Shown here piece after piece: positions 11,109 through 24,100 of a stretch of DNA of 64,000 nt. Source of the DNA: Gordionus sp. m RMFG-2023 (taxonomy: Eukaryota; Nematomorpha; Gordioida; Chordodea; Parachordodidae). Under the pieces are notes generated by a model. The model was given only the letters and a program-made list of their open reading frames with translations, was not told where the DNA came from and ran no database searches. Made by a program: the position numbers and the translations under genes. How positions within the stretch are numbered: the stretch's first letter is position 1; each line of letters opens with the position of its first letter. The stretch spans positions 13,853,666 through 13,917,665 of the forward strand of contig NC_088778.1 of assembly GCF_954871325.1 (NCBI RefSeq), written 5' to 3'.

Positions 11109-13384
11109 ATAATTTATTACAAAATTTTAGATTTCAGATGAATAAAATATTTTAAATTACATTTTGAATACAAAATTTAAAATTTAATCTATAAAATAAT
11201 AAAATACTTATGACAAATAAAATGATATTTTTTTATTTAAATTATAATTTATACATTTCCGATCGACTGATGTCTAACAATACTGATAACATTTTATCAT
11301 TTAAATATGGGAGAGGATAATAAATATAATATAATTTAAGTATTTCCTTTCAACTCATTTGTCCCACTCGTGCGAACATACAATATAAAAATATTCGCGT
11401 TATATATAATTTAAGTAACTATTTAATAATTTTTCTATGTTACATATCTAATAAGAATTGAAGATCATTTCTGAAAGCCTTAAACTTCTTATCGAATGAT
11501 ATTGAATATCATGGATATGGGCATTTTAAATTATTTCGTTCTTAACTTAACTCAAGTGTCCGGGTCTAAGATGGGTCATAAAAACTACTTAATAATTTAT
11601 ATTAATAATATCTCATTTTGTTCCCCTTACTTGAAATTATTTTTGGAAAAAACTAGGTTTATTTTAGTGTATTCATTTTATGTAAATTTAAAATTTTTCT
11701 GGATACTGAATCCTGAACCAGAAACTTGGTTCGGAGATTTTTCACTGAACCCACCCATTTTTTAGGAAGGTTCACATTCATGGTTATCTGTAGCTGGAAA
11801 AAACTATGATATGGAAAAAAAGTGTTATCGATAATTTTCAGTCTTAAATTTTCAATTCAATTATAATAAATCACAAAGCACTCATATATTTAATAAATCC
11901 CACGAAAAAACATGAAGATATGTCTCCCAGGATTATTAGATAGTAATTTAGTTAATTCCGATTACTCATTGTCTCATAAGAGGAACCCGGTCTCTCTTAT
12001 ATATTAGATGCTTTGTTAAGTGTAAAATTTGAAAGGCATCTTCTTTTTAAAGAAAATACAAAATTTTCTTAATCATAATTAATATTTTATTGATAAAATC
12101 TTTTGAATCATATTGTTTATATTTCAAATTATAAGATTTATCTAACAATCATTATAAAAATATAATGAAAATGGAAGCGTCTGTATTTTATTTATATGTT
12201 AGAGTGAGATTTAACTAAAGTAGTGTGCGATTTTTATAAATAACACTATCAGTAGCTGTAGTACGCTATTTTTTGATAAATTAGTTGTCGCGGTAGAACG
12301 TTACCTTTTTTTAAACTAACATAAACAGCATTTCTTAGCAAAAAGCAATATTTAACTACCCGTTGATTGTCTTTATTATCCTAATTCTAAAAGCATTTCA
12401 AACCGATCTTGGCCTCTATCAATTTTTTAAAAATTTGTGTGAATTATATTATTATCTAACTTCATAATTGAAATTACATCTTGATAATTTATTTCGATAC
12501 TTGAATATTATATAAAATAAATAGTATAATAAATAAATATAAAAATAATATAATTAAATATGTAAAATCTCATCTATTTCTTTGATATAGAAATATAAAA
12601 TTAATAATATTTTCAATAGCAAATCCAAGATTTTGGGATGTAAAATTAGAATTACCTTTTAACTTCCGTTATATCACCTGTAAAATATAAAACTAGAGAT
12701 AATATCGCTTTTATAAAAATCATTTTTTAAAAAATCAAATTTCATGTACATATCAAATTTGAACAATAAATTGCCTGATTTTACCCAAACTTGCTTAATG
12801 CCTGATGTGGATTGTTGATTTTATAGCTATGATATGATCATTAGTTTACTATAAATAATGTTCAAACTAAACAAGTTTACATGAAATATAAATTTTTTAA
12901 TATAAATATTTCAAATTATGGCTCATTACATTATTCTTCTGAATAAATAATAATAAAAAAATTATAATATCTCATATTTCTTCATAAATAAATGTTAGTC
13001 AAACATTTAATCTTTTATATACCTTTTGAATCAACATCATAACATTCAAATTTATTAAGTTCCATAGAATAAATGCAGATTTTATCTGAAAATTTTTTTA
13101 AAAATATTTATATTTTATATATATAGTATAAAAATAACACTAAAAAAATATATAATTGAGATTAAATGCCGGCTTATTATAATTATAATAGTCCTAAACC
13201 ATACATCTTATAAAAAAAATTATTGTATTCAATTTTCAATAAAAAAATTGCGTTGAGTTAATATGTCCAATTAGCAAAATAAATTATTTCATAATCGCTA
13301 TTGTTTTAAAGCTAATGAATCGGCGTGTTTCAGGGAAAGCTACCATAAGCATTCAATGTTATTGATCGGTATGGGAGGTGTGAA
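11109..13384. other. Intergenic DNA downstream of the FRMD8-like gene
   Basis: No gene recognised. A patch at about 11700-11790 (TGAACCAGAAACTTGGTTCGG and CACTGAACCCACCC) resembles the GGTTCGGG-type hAT ends seen at 16424-17679 but has no clear partner. The remainder is AT-rich. Confidence 0.3.
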
Positions 13385-15104
13385 TTATTTGCGGTAACTT
13401 TTGATTAATTTCTGGACAGATTGTAAACAATAAAATGAAGTAATATCAAAATATATACAAAAATTTAAACTTTCACCATCAGTGTTTGAATGGTCGGGAA
13501 CGTCGAGCGATAAATTTTTCTCTTTAATCCTAACGACCGATTCAATCAAAGCGTCCATTAAAGGTGCCTATAAAATTTTTATAATTTTTTATTAATTCTG
13601 ATTTATTTCATATAAAATTCTAAAAAATATGGTAGCAATTTTTACATTATAGAACTACAAATTTTAAATAGTCTAAAAATTTTGACAGAATAGATAGACT
13701 AAAGTTTTAAAAAAAATCGTCCAAAAATAGTAGAAAAAAGGTTTAAGAAATCTAATTTTAATTATTTACGAACGTTTTTTTTTCATTTCCGTCCCTTTTC
13801 CCCCTTTCTTTCCTTCATTTCTTCCTTCTTTATTTTCTTTCTTGTTAAGTCCAAAGTGTATTAAATTAATAATAAAAAAATTAAATAATCGTTACTTTAT
13901 ACATAAACTATTATAAAAATTTTAAATCATGTTTAGGCGATAAAAATCTATAAATATTGTAAATACTAAATTCTAATTCTGGGATAGGAAATCAAATCGC
14001 TTAAAGCAAAATATATATAATTATATTATATAAACGGGAAATACTTATAAAGGTGGGCAACTTTCTGTTTACCTGTTTGGAGTAGAGAACAAATATTTTG
14101 GTCTGGCAAAAAGTCTCATTCAGTCTACAAAATGTCGGTGTTACTTCATTATTAACTTGCAATAAAATGGAGGGCATTTTTTTATCGATTAAATATGGTT
14201 TGTCCATTTCGCATAAATCCCAAGAAAAATCATCGTAGTTCAAACTTAACAGTATTTCCTAATATTAGTGCAACTAAAATTAAAAATATATTTAAAGAAA
14301 TTAAATTACATTTCGTGTTATATCTATCACGGTTAAGCATTGAATATTGATGGTTACCAAAATATGATATAATTTATCTTTATTTAACTCATTCAAAAAA
14401 TTGGTTTGAATGAAACCATCGAAGGAGACAGATCTAATATAAAAAAATAAACTTCAAATAAAATGTAATATATATCGTGTCCAAGGTGTTTTTATATTAT
14501 TTTTTTTACACATCCAATATTCTTTTAAAAATTCGAACCATATTTTTATTCACCTTATATTCGTCATTGGATTTAAAATCTGTTGTAACTTAAATTTTGA
14601 ATAATTCATTTTTTTTTGTATACTAAGAGGAAATAAATGCTATTTAGATTAAGAATTCCTTTTTAAAAAAGAACACCTATGAAGCAATCTCAAAGCTTAT
14701 CGTATAAAAAAATAATTTTAAATAGGAGTTTGGCAGACCCCATCTTACTACTAGTTATTTGCTATAAAAAAAATTGGGGAAGGGAGTTATGTTATTAGTA
14801 TTCAGTTTAATGTCATATTAAAATACATCACGATACAATTTTACAATTTGAACATTACATAATTATGATAATAATATAAAATCCTTACGCATATGATGGA
14901 AGGCTGTGACACAGAAATAAAAATTCTTTATAAAGATCGATTATGTTCGGGGGGTCGTGTTCTCTTTTGTAGTTCTTTTGCGCTTCAAATATGATTTCTT
15001 TCATAATATTACTGTCAGCGGGAGTTGCAAATATATTTTTCCATTTTCGTTTAGGAATGAAGTTGAATTCTATGTAATTCCACAAATTAGCCGGTATTAC
15101 TTTC
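13385..15104 (-). CDS. FRMD8-like: FRMD8-like exons 5-8 (FERM F2-F3)
   Basis: Exon 5 (15104-14889, 216 nt) follows a long pyrimidine tract and TTTTAG and ends at donor GTAAGG; it holds LYKEFLFLCHSLPSYA. Exon 6 (14433-14310) reads SVSFDGFIQ through LTVIDITRN. Exon 7 (14258-14073) reads EILLSLNYDDFSWDL through IFVLYSKQ and ends CAG/GTAAAC. Exon 8 (13567-13385) begins APLMDALIESVVRI and runs to TAA. Exon 5 starts with the single base needed to complete the TGG codon begun by exon 4, which ties this block to exons 1-4 ten kilobases away. The 3' end is the least certain part. Confidence 0.8.
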
Positions 15105-18100
15105 CTAAAATAAGAAGAAAAAAAGCAGTGAAATTCTAATGTAAGACTAACAGATCAGATCTAATTCAAAATTATATTTTAGTAAATTTTGTATCAGACA
15201 TTGGCTAAAAAATATTTTAAAATTTTTTATTTAGGGGCGTTCAAAAAAACTGCTCCAATAGAGAACATTTTTGGCGTGCTCAAATTAGATTTTTGAAATT
15301 TCCCATTTTTTAAACTATTCTTAAAATTTAGGACAGAGACTCATTCACACTAAAATGTATTAAAACAATAAATTCTCAAACCATTTAATAATCTAACAGC
15401 ATTAGTTACGAGAGATTAGATAGCGCTATTGGATTGATGGATAAGCCAAAGTTCTTTTTAATTGGAAAAAATAAATAAGACTATTAATGTTAAAAGTTTT
15501 CAGCCCTTAGTAGTCCTGCAAGACCAGTCTGTCAGCCCAATCACTATCAATAAAATAAAGCCCCGGCTCTTCCCATTTGCCTGATTGAAATTAGGTGGGA
15601 GGCATACTCTATTTATTATTTTTTATATCGTATTTTATAATAATTATCAAAGTTATTGCTGAATATTTAAATTTAGTTCATAACATTGATAGAGAATAAT
15701 ACATATATGAGTTTGAGATTTCTTCCTATAGGTTTTTTGAAAAATTCAGGCTGTTGGCCACGGGCCACGAGTCTATTAGATCTACAAAATTTATATAAGG
15801 TCTCCTCGGTTTTCGTGTAAAGTGTATAAAATATTAGATATTTACAATATAGTTTACTAAAACCGAATAAAATTTAATCAACGATAGGAGCAGCCAGAAT
15901 TTTCTTAAGGAAAATGGAACACTTTTGAATAATTTTCCCCGGTACAAATTTTGTTTTAGGGCTTGAGATATTGTAGACCAGGGTTAATATTTAAAAAATA
16001 ATTTTAGTTTACCATTTTGAAAATTATTTCAATAGTCATTATCTTTAAAAAAATATTTAATTTTATATATCGTAGCCTGAGAATTAGGTTATTCCATACC
16101 CACTTTTTACCAAAAATGACCTTTTTGGACATATACCAATTTTTTATAAATACGCTATTGTTTACATAAAAAAATTCAAAATATTTATAAAATAAGTTAA
16201 ATTATAGTCATTATAAGGTTATACCATCTTATCAAAAATATAAAAATATTAATTTTTTTTAACTTGTTTTACAAAAGGTGGAGATGTAATAATTAAGTCT
16301 AGGTGACGATATGTTACAATCAAATCGTGTATTGGTTATTACGTGTATTGCCTTAGTCAAATCGTGTAATATCTCATAAAATTGTCTGAAATTTATAGGA
16401 TAGATATTCTACACATGCTGGAACAGGGGTTCGAACCGAACCCGAACCCGGGAAAAAACCCGGGTTTTGGAGAAAAAAATTTGAACCCGAACATAGCCTA
16501 AACATTGTTTATAAAATTTTCAAAACCCCGAACCGAACCCAGGAATTTTATTTGAACCCGGGTTCTACCGGGCTCAGTGTAATGTTTAAATTAATATAAG
16601 ATATTTGTATAATTGTAAATACAAATATTAATATTTTACTTGACCTTTTAAAATATTTTCAAATTTCCAATTAAGTGAAGTGTTAATAAATTTTAAACAA
16701 CTTATTTCATTTACTCCATTTTTAAATTTTTTTAAATTTATTCTCAAAGATTCCTATTGGATTGTTAATAAATTTTAAACAATTAAATTCATTTACGCCA
16801 TTTATTTTTATTTTTAACTTATTCTCAAAGATTATTAATTAGAGGAAAATGAAAGTGAACAAGTCAAAGTAAAAATTATTATATTGGATATTGTTAATTT
16901 ATAGAAATACGTCAAAATAAAATTTTTTAAATCTATACATGATGACTATGCTTTGTATTTTTAACTATATTTTGCCTATAAATAAAATAAAAAATTTATT
17001 TTTTATATCAAATTTATGTCTAGTTTTTAAATTATGATTTAAATATAGAATGTTTTTTTTATCAATTCAAAAATTCTTAAACCCGAGCTGAACCCGGAAC
17101 CAAACCCAGGTTTAAAAATATTTCCCTGAATCGAACCCGTACTGAACCCACCTATTTTTTTAACCTTAATCCGAACCCGAACCGAACCCAGGAAAAAATT
17201 TTGGCGGGTTCGCATCTTTGTGATGGAATATATTTCCGGAAAAATTAGATAAAATTAAAAAGACGCTAAATATTTTATAAATTTGGTAAATAGTAAAATC
17301 AATTGTTTAAAACAGGGCTAACAAGTTCGAAGCCTCGAGATTTTACTGAACCCTAATCTTTTTGAAAATTTAGGGTCCAATAATGTTTTTTTATTTATTC
17401 TCTCAATTTATATTTTGGCAGATATCATGATAATTCACTTAAATAAATTTAAAATACAAATATAATATTTTTTTTAAATTGTATCGTATTATTCTAATTA
17501 TTTTTATGGTGAATACTAAATGTAATAAAATAAATTTTTAAAAAACTGATGTCTGTTATTTTGACTAAATTTTATAAGTTCTTATTTTTCTATACTTAGA
17601 AACCTAAACCAAACCTGGTTTTTTTTTACTGAACACGAACCCGGACCCAACCCTTTTTTAGGACGAGGGATTCGCCCTGGTTTAAATATATGTATTTCGA
17701 TTTTTTTTTAATGGATCCTTTAAAAGCCCAACAATCAATTTAAGGTCCAAGAAAATTTTAAGGCCAACAGAAACGATTATCAAATAGGGTCCAATTAGAT
17801 GAATATGATACATATGTTTGAGGCATGAATGACATAATCTTGTAACAGTGGATGAAATAAAGAAAGTAGAATAGAAATTTGTTAAAAGAGTTATAGAAAT
17901 TATGGCCGAGAGAAATCTCGCAAGGAGGCGAATGGAAATGAGAACATGTTTTGAAAATTTAAATTGTTATAATTGTGGAAAACGAGGTCATATGGTAAGA
18001 GATTGTCAAGAAAACAAATGCTTCGAGTGTAAAAAATATGTATATATAGCCCATTGTCAGGGAAAACGTGATAAATTACGATTTAAAAAGACCGGTCCTG

Positions 18101-21100
18101 GACCGGTCTTTTTATTTTGGACCACGGTCTGGATCGATCTTTTTATTTAGGACCACGGTCTGGATCGATCTTTTTTAAGGACCGTGGTCCGGTCCGGTCC
18201 GAGGGTATCGGTCCAGTCCGGACCGTGACCTTCACTAGATAGGAATACCTTATTTTACGGGACGATTCGGTCAATAGAGAGAAACGCAATGTTGGCAATT
18301 TCAATACCAGAGGCGGTTTTCTGCAGAGAGACATGGGGCAAATTGCGTCAAATGTGAGGATTATCGAGAGTGGGAAAAATAAGGAGATAGGAATAGTGAA
18401 GGTCAACGGTCCGGTCCCGGTCTTGTCGGACCGATCTTTTTGTTGAGGACCGTAGTCAGGACCGGTCTTTTATTAATATCTAAGTTTACTTTACTATTCA
18501 ATTAATATAATTTTTTTGTATATTTTATTTTATGATATTTTTCTAGAGGAATTATTTTAGATTTTGTTAATTTTTTTTTTACAATATGAAAACCATAAGT
18601 TTGTCCAAGAAACATTTTACTTATAGTCTTAATAAAAAACATAGAATATGTGTTCACTGTAATACCAAATTTAACATATCGTCAGCAACAAGTAACAAAA
18701 TAATTGTTTATAATTTTTTAAGTAATAAATTAATCAAAATAAGCAGTATTATTATTAAAATATTTTGGTAATTATTTATATATCTATTTTTTCTTAAAAA
18801 ACTGTCTGAATAATTCATTGTCAAAATAATATAACCTTATTCTTAATAAAATAATTAGGTACCTTAAGATGAAAATATCTCAAAAACACAATCTACTCTT
18901 AATTTAAATATGCCCTCCACAAGTACAAAATCACTATACCATTGGATAAATTTCAAATAGATCATATGAACCAACTCATTATAAAATGGGTAATAATGGA
19001 CTCTCTGCCAATGAAGACTTTTGAAAGTTCAGGTCTTCATAATTTAATCAAATATTTAAACTCAACTGCTACGATTTGGTCAAAAAACAAAGTTAAAAAT
19101 TTTTATACAGCTAATTTTGAGAAACTAAGAAATTCTCTAAAAGATATTTTAAATAAAAATAATTCTTTAATAAGCTTTACCACAGATATGTGGAGCAATA
19201 TAAATAAAATTTTATTTATAGCCATTACTGCACACTATATTGATTCTTTTACATTAAAAAATATTTTACTTGATATAAATCATATCCCATTTCCTCATAC
19301 TTCTGAAGAAATATCCTTAGCTATAAAAGAAGTAATTGATGTATATCAATTGGAGGAGAATATACTGGCCTGTAATACAGATAATGCCAATAACATCCTA
19401 AAAAGCATGGATATTTTGCAGAATATTTATAAGGAACAAAAATTTAAAGGCTTTAGATGCTGTGCCCATATTCTAAACCTAATATCTCAGGAAGGTTTAT
19501 CATATATTACAATTATCCTAGAAGTGTAGAGACATAGCCTTTTCTATAAATAAATCACCCAAAATAAATCACCCAAAATAAATCACCCAAAATAAATCAC
19601 CCAAAATAAATCACCCAAAATAAATCAAGCATATGTACAAATATGTGAAAATAAGGGTATTACAAAATTTAAAATCCCTTCTGATATCCCTATTAGATGG
19701 AATAGCTCCTATTTAATGATGAATACAATTTATGAGGCATTTATATTTTTATCCAATTATTTTTAAAAAAAATTAAATTTTTAGAACATGGATGCTATAG
19801 AAGATGTACTTTTTTTGAATTACAAACAATTTAAAGGGGTTTTCTTTACTGAGTGTGAAAAAGAAGACCTTAAAGAGGCTGTAGATTTTCTAAGGCCCTT
19901 CTATAAAACCACACTTGATTTATCAGGATCCAAATATCCTACAGTTGGGATTTCCATGTTATATATGGAGAATATAAATAATGAAATTTTAAATAATATA
20001 GAAATTCTTAATAACATGCTGGTTAAAATGCAGAAATATCTCAAAGAATTATTTTGCTATAAATCATATGTCTCAACATGATTGGATCCGAGATTAAAAC
20101 AAGTTTACATGCCTAACACTCTTAATAGAATTGAGTATATGACCAAATTTTCAAAATATTTAAGGAAAATAGAAAATAGAAAATAAAAAAAATACAGGAA
20201 TAACGGATTCTCAGGTATATTTTTAATATTTATTTATTAAATTCTAATTTTCAAACATTTGTGCCAGGAGGAAATCAATGAATTTAGTTTCTTAGAAAGA
20301 ATTTTATCCCAAAAATGAAATTCAGAAGGGGATTATATATCGGCAGAAATCATTGAAGAAAATATATCAGAACTTCACACCTATTTGAATGAACCTCTTG
20401 TTTCATTAAAGGATGACATATTAGTATGGTGGAAAGCCAATAGTGAAAGGTCTTTTATATTTTTTGAATAGTCAATATAGTTTATTATATAGATTTCCAG
20501 TCCTCTCATTAGCAGCTAGAAATTTTTTAGCAATTCAAGCAACATCTGTCCCCTGTGAACAAATATTTTCGAAAGCAGGAGATCTTGTCACTAAAAAAAG
20601 GAATAGGCTTTCAAACAAAACAATACAAGCTTTGATGTGTATGGGCTCTTGGTTAAAGAATGGAATAGATCTACCGCCTCCATTAAGTCCCTCTTCTAAT
20701 TCCTTCCAAGAAAGTTCTACAAACAAAGACATTAGCATTTATTTAAATTAAATATTTGTATTAATATATTATATTATTCATAATTAATTTTATATTGTTT
20801 ATATAATACTCTTATATTTAATAAAATGTTTAATAAAATGATAAAACAAATTAAATTAGGTTAGGTTAAAAAAAATATGTTTTTTAAACAAATAAAAAGA
20901 CCGGTCCTGGACCGGTCTTTTTATTTTGGACCACGGTCTGGATCGATCTTTTTATTTAGGACCACGGTCTGGATCGATCTTTTTTAAGGACCGTGGTCCG
21001 GTCCGGTCCGAGGGTATCGGTCCAGTCCGGACCGTGACCTTCACTAGATAGGAATACCTTATTTTACGGAGAATAAAGATCTGAATATCATTTGCTTTCG

Positions 21101-24100
21101 ATGCCGCAAGGAAGGACATGTGGCGAGAGAGTGTGTGTATTTGTGACTATATGATAGAGAAAAACAGGCCACAGGGGTCGAGAGGCAACGGTTTAAAAAA
21201 ATTGGAAAGTTTAATAATAAAGAGAAGATGTAAAAATTGAAATGCATAAATATAATTGATACAAGAGATAAAATATGATACAAGAGATAAAATATGATAC
21301 AAGAGATAGAACATGATCCTTGTCCGGTGTGGATAAATTTAAATGGAAATATGGCTTCCATGTTGTTTGATATCGGAGCGGCCATCTCCGTGATAAGTCA
21401 TGAGAAGTATAGGAGTATTTGGGCGGAGGGAATGATTAAACGTGAAGACATCAAGATCCGGCAGTTGAACGGATCAGAGATGGCTGTAATGGGAAGGGTG
21501 GAATTAAAGGTAATGTTGGAGGATAGAAGGGAGATAATGGATTTAAAGATAATAAACCGAAGAGTATAGGCGGTATTGGGATGGGACTGGATCATTCTAA
21601 TAGGGTTAAATTGTGTTTTTGGGGTGTATTCGCATGGTGGGGTACATTTTTACCCATTAAAAGAGGAGAGGAGAGTATAGATATGAATTATTATGGAGAA
21701 AAATTGCCAGGAATTGAGAAATTTTTGGGGGAAGAAAGGGGAAGAGAAGAAGGTGAAAGGTATTCTAGGGGAGAAATAGGGGGGGAGAATTTTAGGGGAG
21801 AAATCGGGGGGAATTCTAAGGGAGAAATCGAAGGAAATTTTAGGGGAGAAATCGGGGAGGATTTTAGGGGAAGAAATATGGGAAATTTTAAGGATTGTCG
21901 TGACTTTCGAAGAAAGAAAGAAATAGAGATATCGAAAATATCAGTAGGAGTTGTTTGATGTGCAATACGTGGGTCAAAATGCCCCATAAGGACAAGAAAA
22001 GGTTTGGCCAACTCAGCCGTGGGAGCGGATACACGTTGTGACTTTGAAAATAAGATTTATATACTCGTGGTGGATGCTTACTCAAAGTGGGTGGAGTACA
22101 AAGAATTAAGGGCGCTAATGACGCAAATGGTAGTGAAAACATTGAAAAATCTATGATCCAGGTTCGGGGTAGCTCAAACGATAGTATCTGACGGAGGTCC
22201 AGCTTTTATCAGTGAACAGTTTAAGATGTTTTGCATGAAAACCGGGGTAAAGAGTATTTAAGCGCTGCCATATCATCCAAGTTTAAATGGTTAGGCGGAG
22301 AGGATGGTGTCGATTGTCAAAAACTGGTTAAGAAAATCAAAGTATGGAGGTGAAAATTTGGATAGCCGTGGCATATTACAACAATAGTCGAAAGGGAGAA
22401 AAAAAGGTTTATATGGAAGCGAACCAGGATATTATTGGATTTATTAAAGCAGAAACCGGGTCAAGAGGTGGAAGAGGGGATATGTGAGACGCCTGAGTTT
22501 GTAGTGGGACAAACCGTGTGGGACAAGAAGGTGGGAATCTGGAGTGATCATGGAAAACATGGGACACAAATTAAATCGAGTGAAATTCACCGCCGGAAGA
22601 GAGGGAGTACGGCATCGAGATCAATTGAAAAGGGGCGTGGAACTTGGGAGATTACAATCGGGAGTATGAATAGGAGGAATTAATTGATCGAAGCGGTGGA
22701 AAATTTATTTTAATATATCCGAGGAAAATCTATAGGGACAACTAAACCAAAGATAAACAAAATCAATACCTGAGTGATTGATAATATTAATGAAATCAGG
22801 AATTGATAATATCAGGAGTGGTATGGAACTAAGTCAAATAAGAAGTGATTTATATAGGGAATCAACTATATAGTCGAACAAAGAGGGAAGACTCAAGGAC
22901 CTAAAGAACAATGATAGTATAGTTAAGGTTCGAATAGTTGAAAATACGATGAAAGGCAATAGTTATGGGAAGAGGCCAGGTGCGAGGTGAAGTGCGGAGT
23001 TTGGTTTTCAATTAGTGGGGGCGTGTTATGAAGGTCGTTTTGTTTTATGTTAAATCGTAAGTTTTTTTTTTAATGTTAAAGTGCGAAGTCGTTCTTTTTG
23101 GTGATGAATATTTTTTTTTTGATTATATGTTATTATTTAAAAAGGGTTTAATATAAAAAATTGTTTTTTTTAGATTAATGATTTATTTAATAAATATATA
23201 AAGAAAAGAAAAGAAAAGAAATGAAATAAAATTAATATATTTGTCCTCGAATTCTTTTTAGAAATATTTTATTTTGCAAGTTTGGGCTGTTGAAAAACGA
23301 ACAATTAAAGGTAAATTTTGGTCGGTGTTTAGCAAATTAGGTTGTTATCCGAGATTTTTTGTCATAAATTTTTTTTGTCATAAATTTTTTTTTACAATTT
23401 CAAAATATGTTCAAAAATATTAACCAAAAAAAACAAATGCTTAGTTAATAATTGCACATGGCATAATATAAGAGATAATTAATGGACAGACCACATTAGA
23501 AAAAGACATGGTATAATTTAACGATATAAAGAAAAGCTTTGAAATAGTAGCTTTTAAGAATTCAAAATTGGACGAATACTTGATTTGATTATTATGCAGT
23601 TTAATGATGAATCGATGATTGATTTAAATCCAACATCATTTTTTACACCAAAGGGAATGGTGGAAAAGTCAATCGTTAAAGATGATATATAGGATATTTG
23701 TGAATTTTACCATATTCAAGTCAAATTTTTGAAGAAATGTTGAAGTTTCGAAATATTTATAATATGGTTTAAACGGGGGGGGGGGGTGTAGTTATTACAC
23801 GTGACCTAGAGGTTAAAGAGTCTAAAGATTTGTCAGATTTTGAGAATTGTAAATTTATTTAATTAAAATATTTTAACTAATACATTATTTAGCTTCTTCT
23901 TCTGATGATGATGATTCAGTCTGGAAAAACTATTCGTTTATGTTACCTTATCGTTTACTTTTAAATTTTTCTGCTTTCCCTAATTTAACAATTTTCTATA
24001 AATATTTATTAACCATTCCTGCTACCTCATGTACTGCCAAAAGGGTCATGAGTAAAATAAAATTAATTAAAACAAGACTTAGTAGCATGAAAGATCCATT

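Larger units (their letters stand above)
17880..23040 (+). mobile_element. LTR-retroelement fossil, probably Ty3/Gypsy, interrupted by a hAT
   Basis: A plus-strand fossil. Recognisable parts in order are a Gag-type zinc knuckle (CYNCGKRGHMVRDC at about 17967), another CCHC knuckle (about 21091), an aspartic-protease-like segment (about 21320-21420) and integrase-core stretches (DGGPAFIS and PYHPSLNG, about 22190-22290). RT and RNase H were not recognised. The local composition is GC-richer than the surroundings. A purine run followed by TGTTATG near 23018-23030 could be the polypurine tract and the start of a 3' LTR, but no matching LTR was found. It is old and broken, with many breaks, and a whole hAT sits inside it. 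Confidence 0.7.

Noticed and set aside
10767-11112. Open frames across the right end of the 10356-11100 element
   Set aside because: They reflect the GGCCCGG/AAAAATTT repeat pattern; the element has exact boundaries and no transposase.
19543-19630. CRISPR-like regular repeats
   Set aside because: The units are 14 bp, directly adjacent and without spacers, in a eukaryotic transposon.
21581-22011. Glu/Gly-rich plus-strand and Pro/Ser-rich minus-strand frames
   Set aside because: Both come from a ~25-bp GGGGAGAAATCGG-type tandem repeat within the LTR fossil, not a separate gene.
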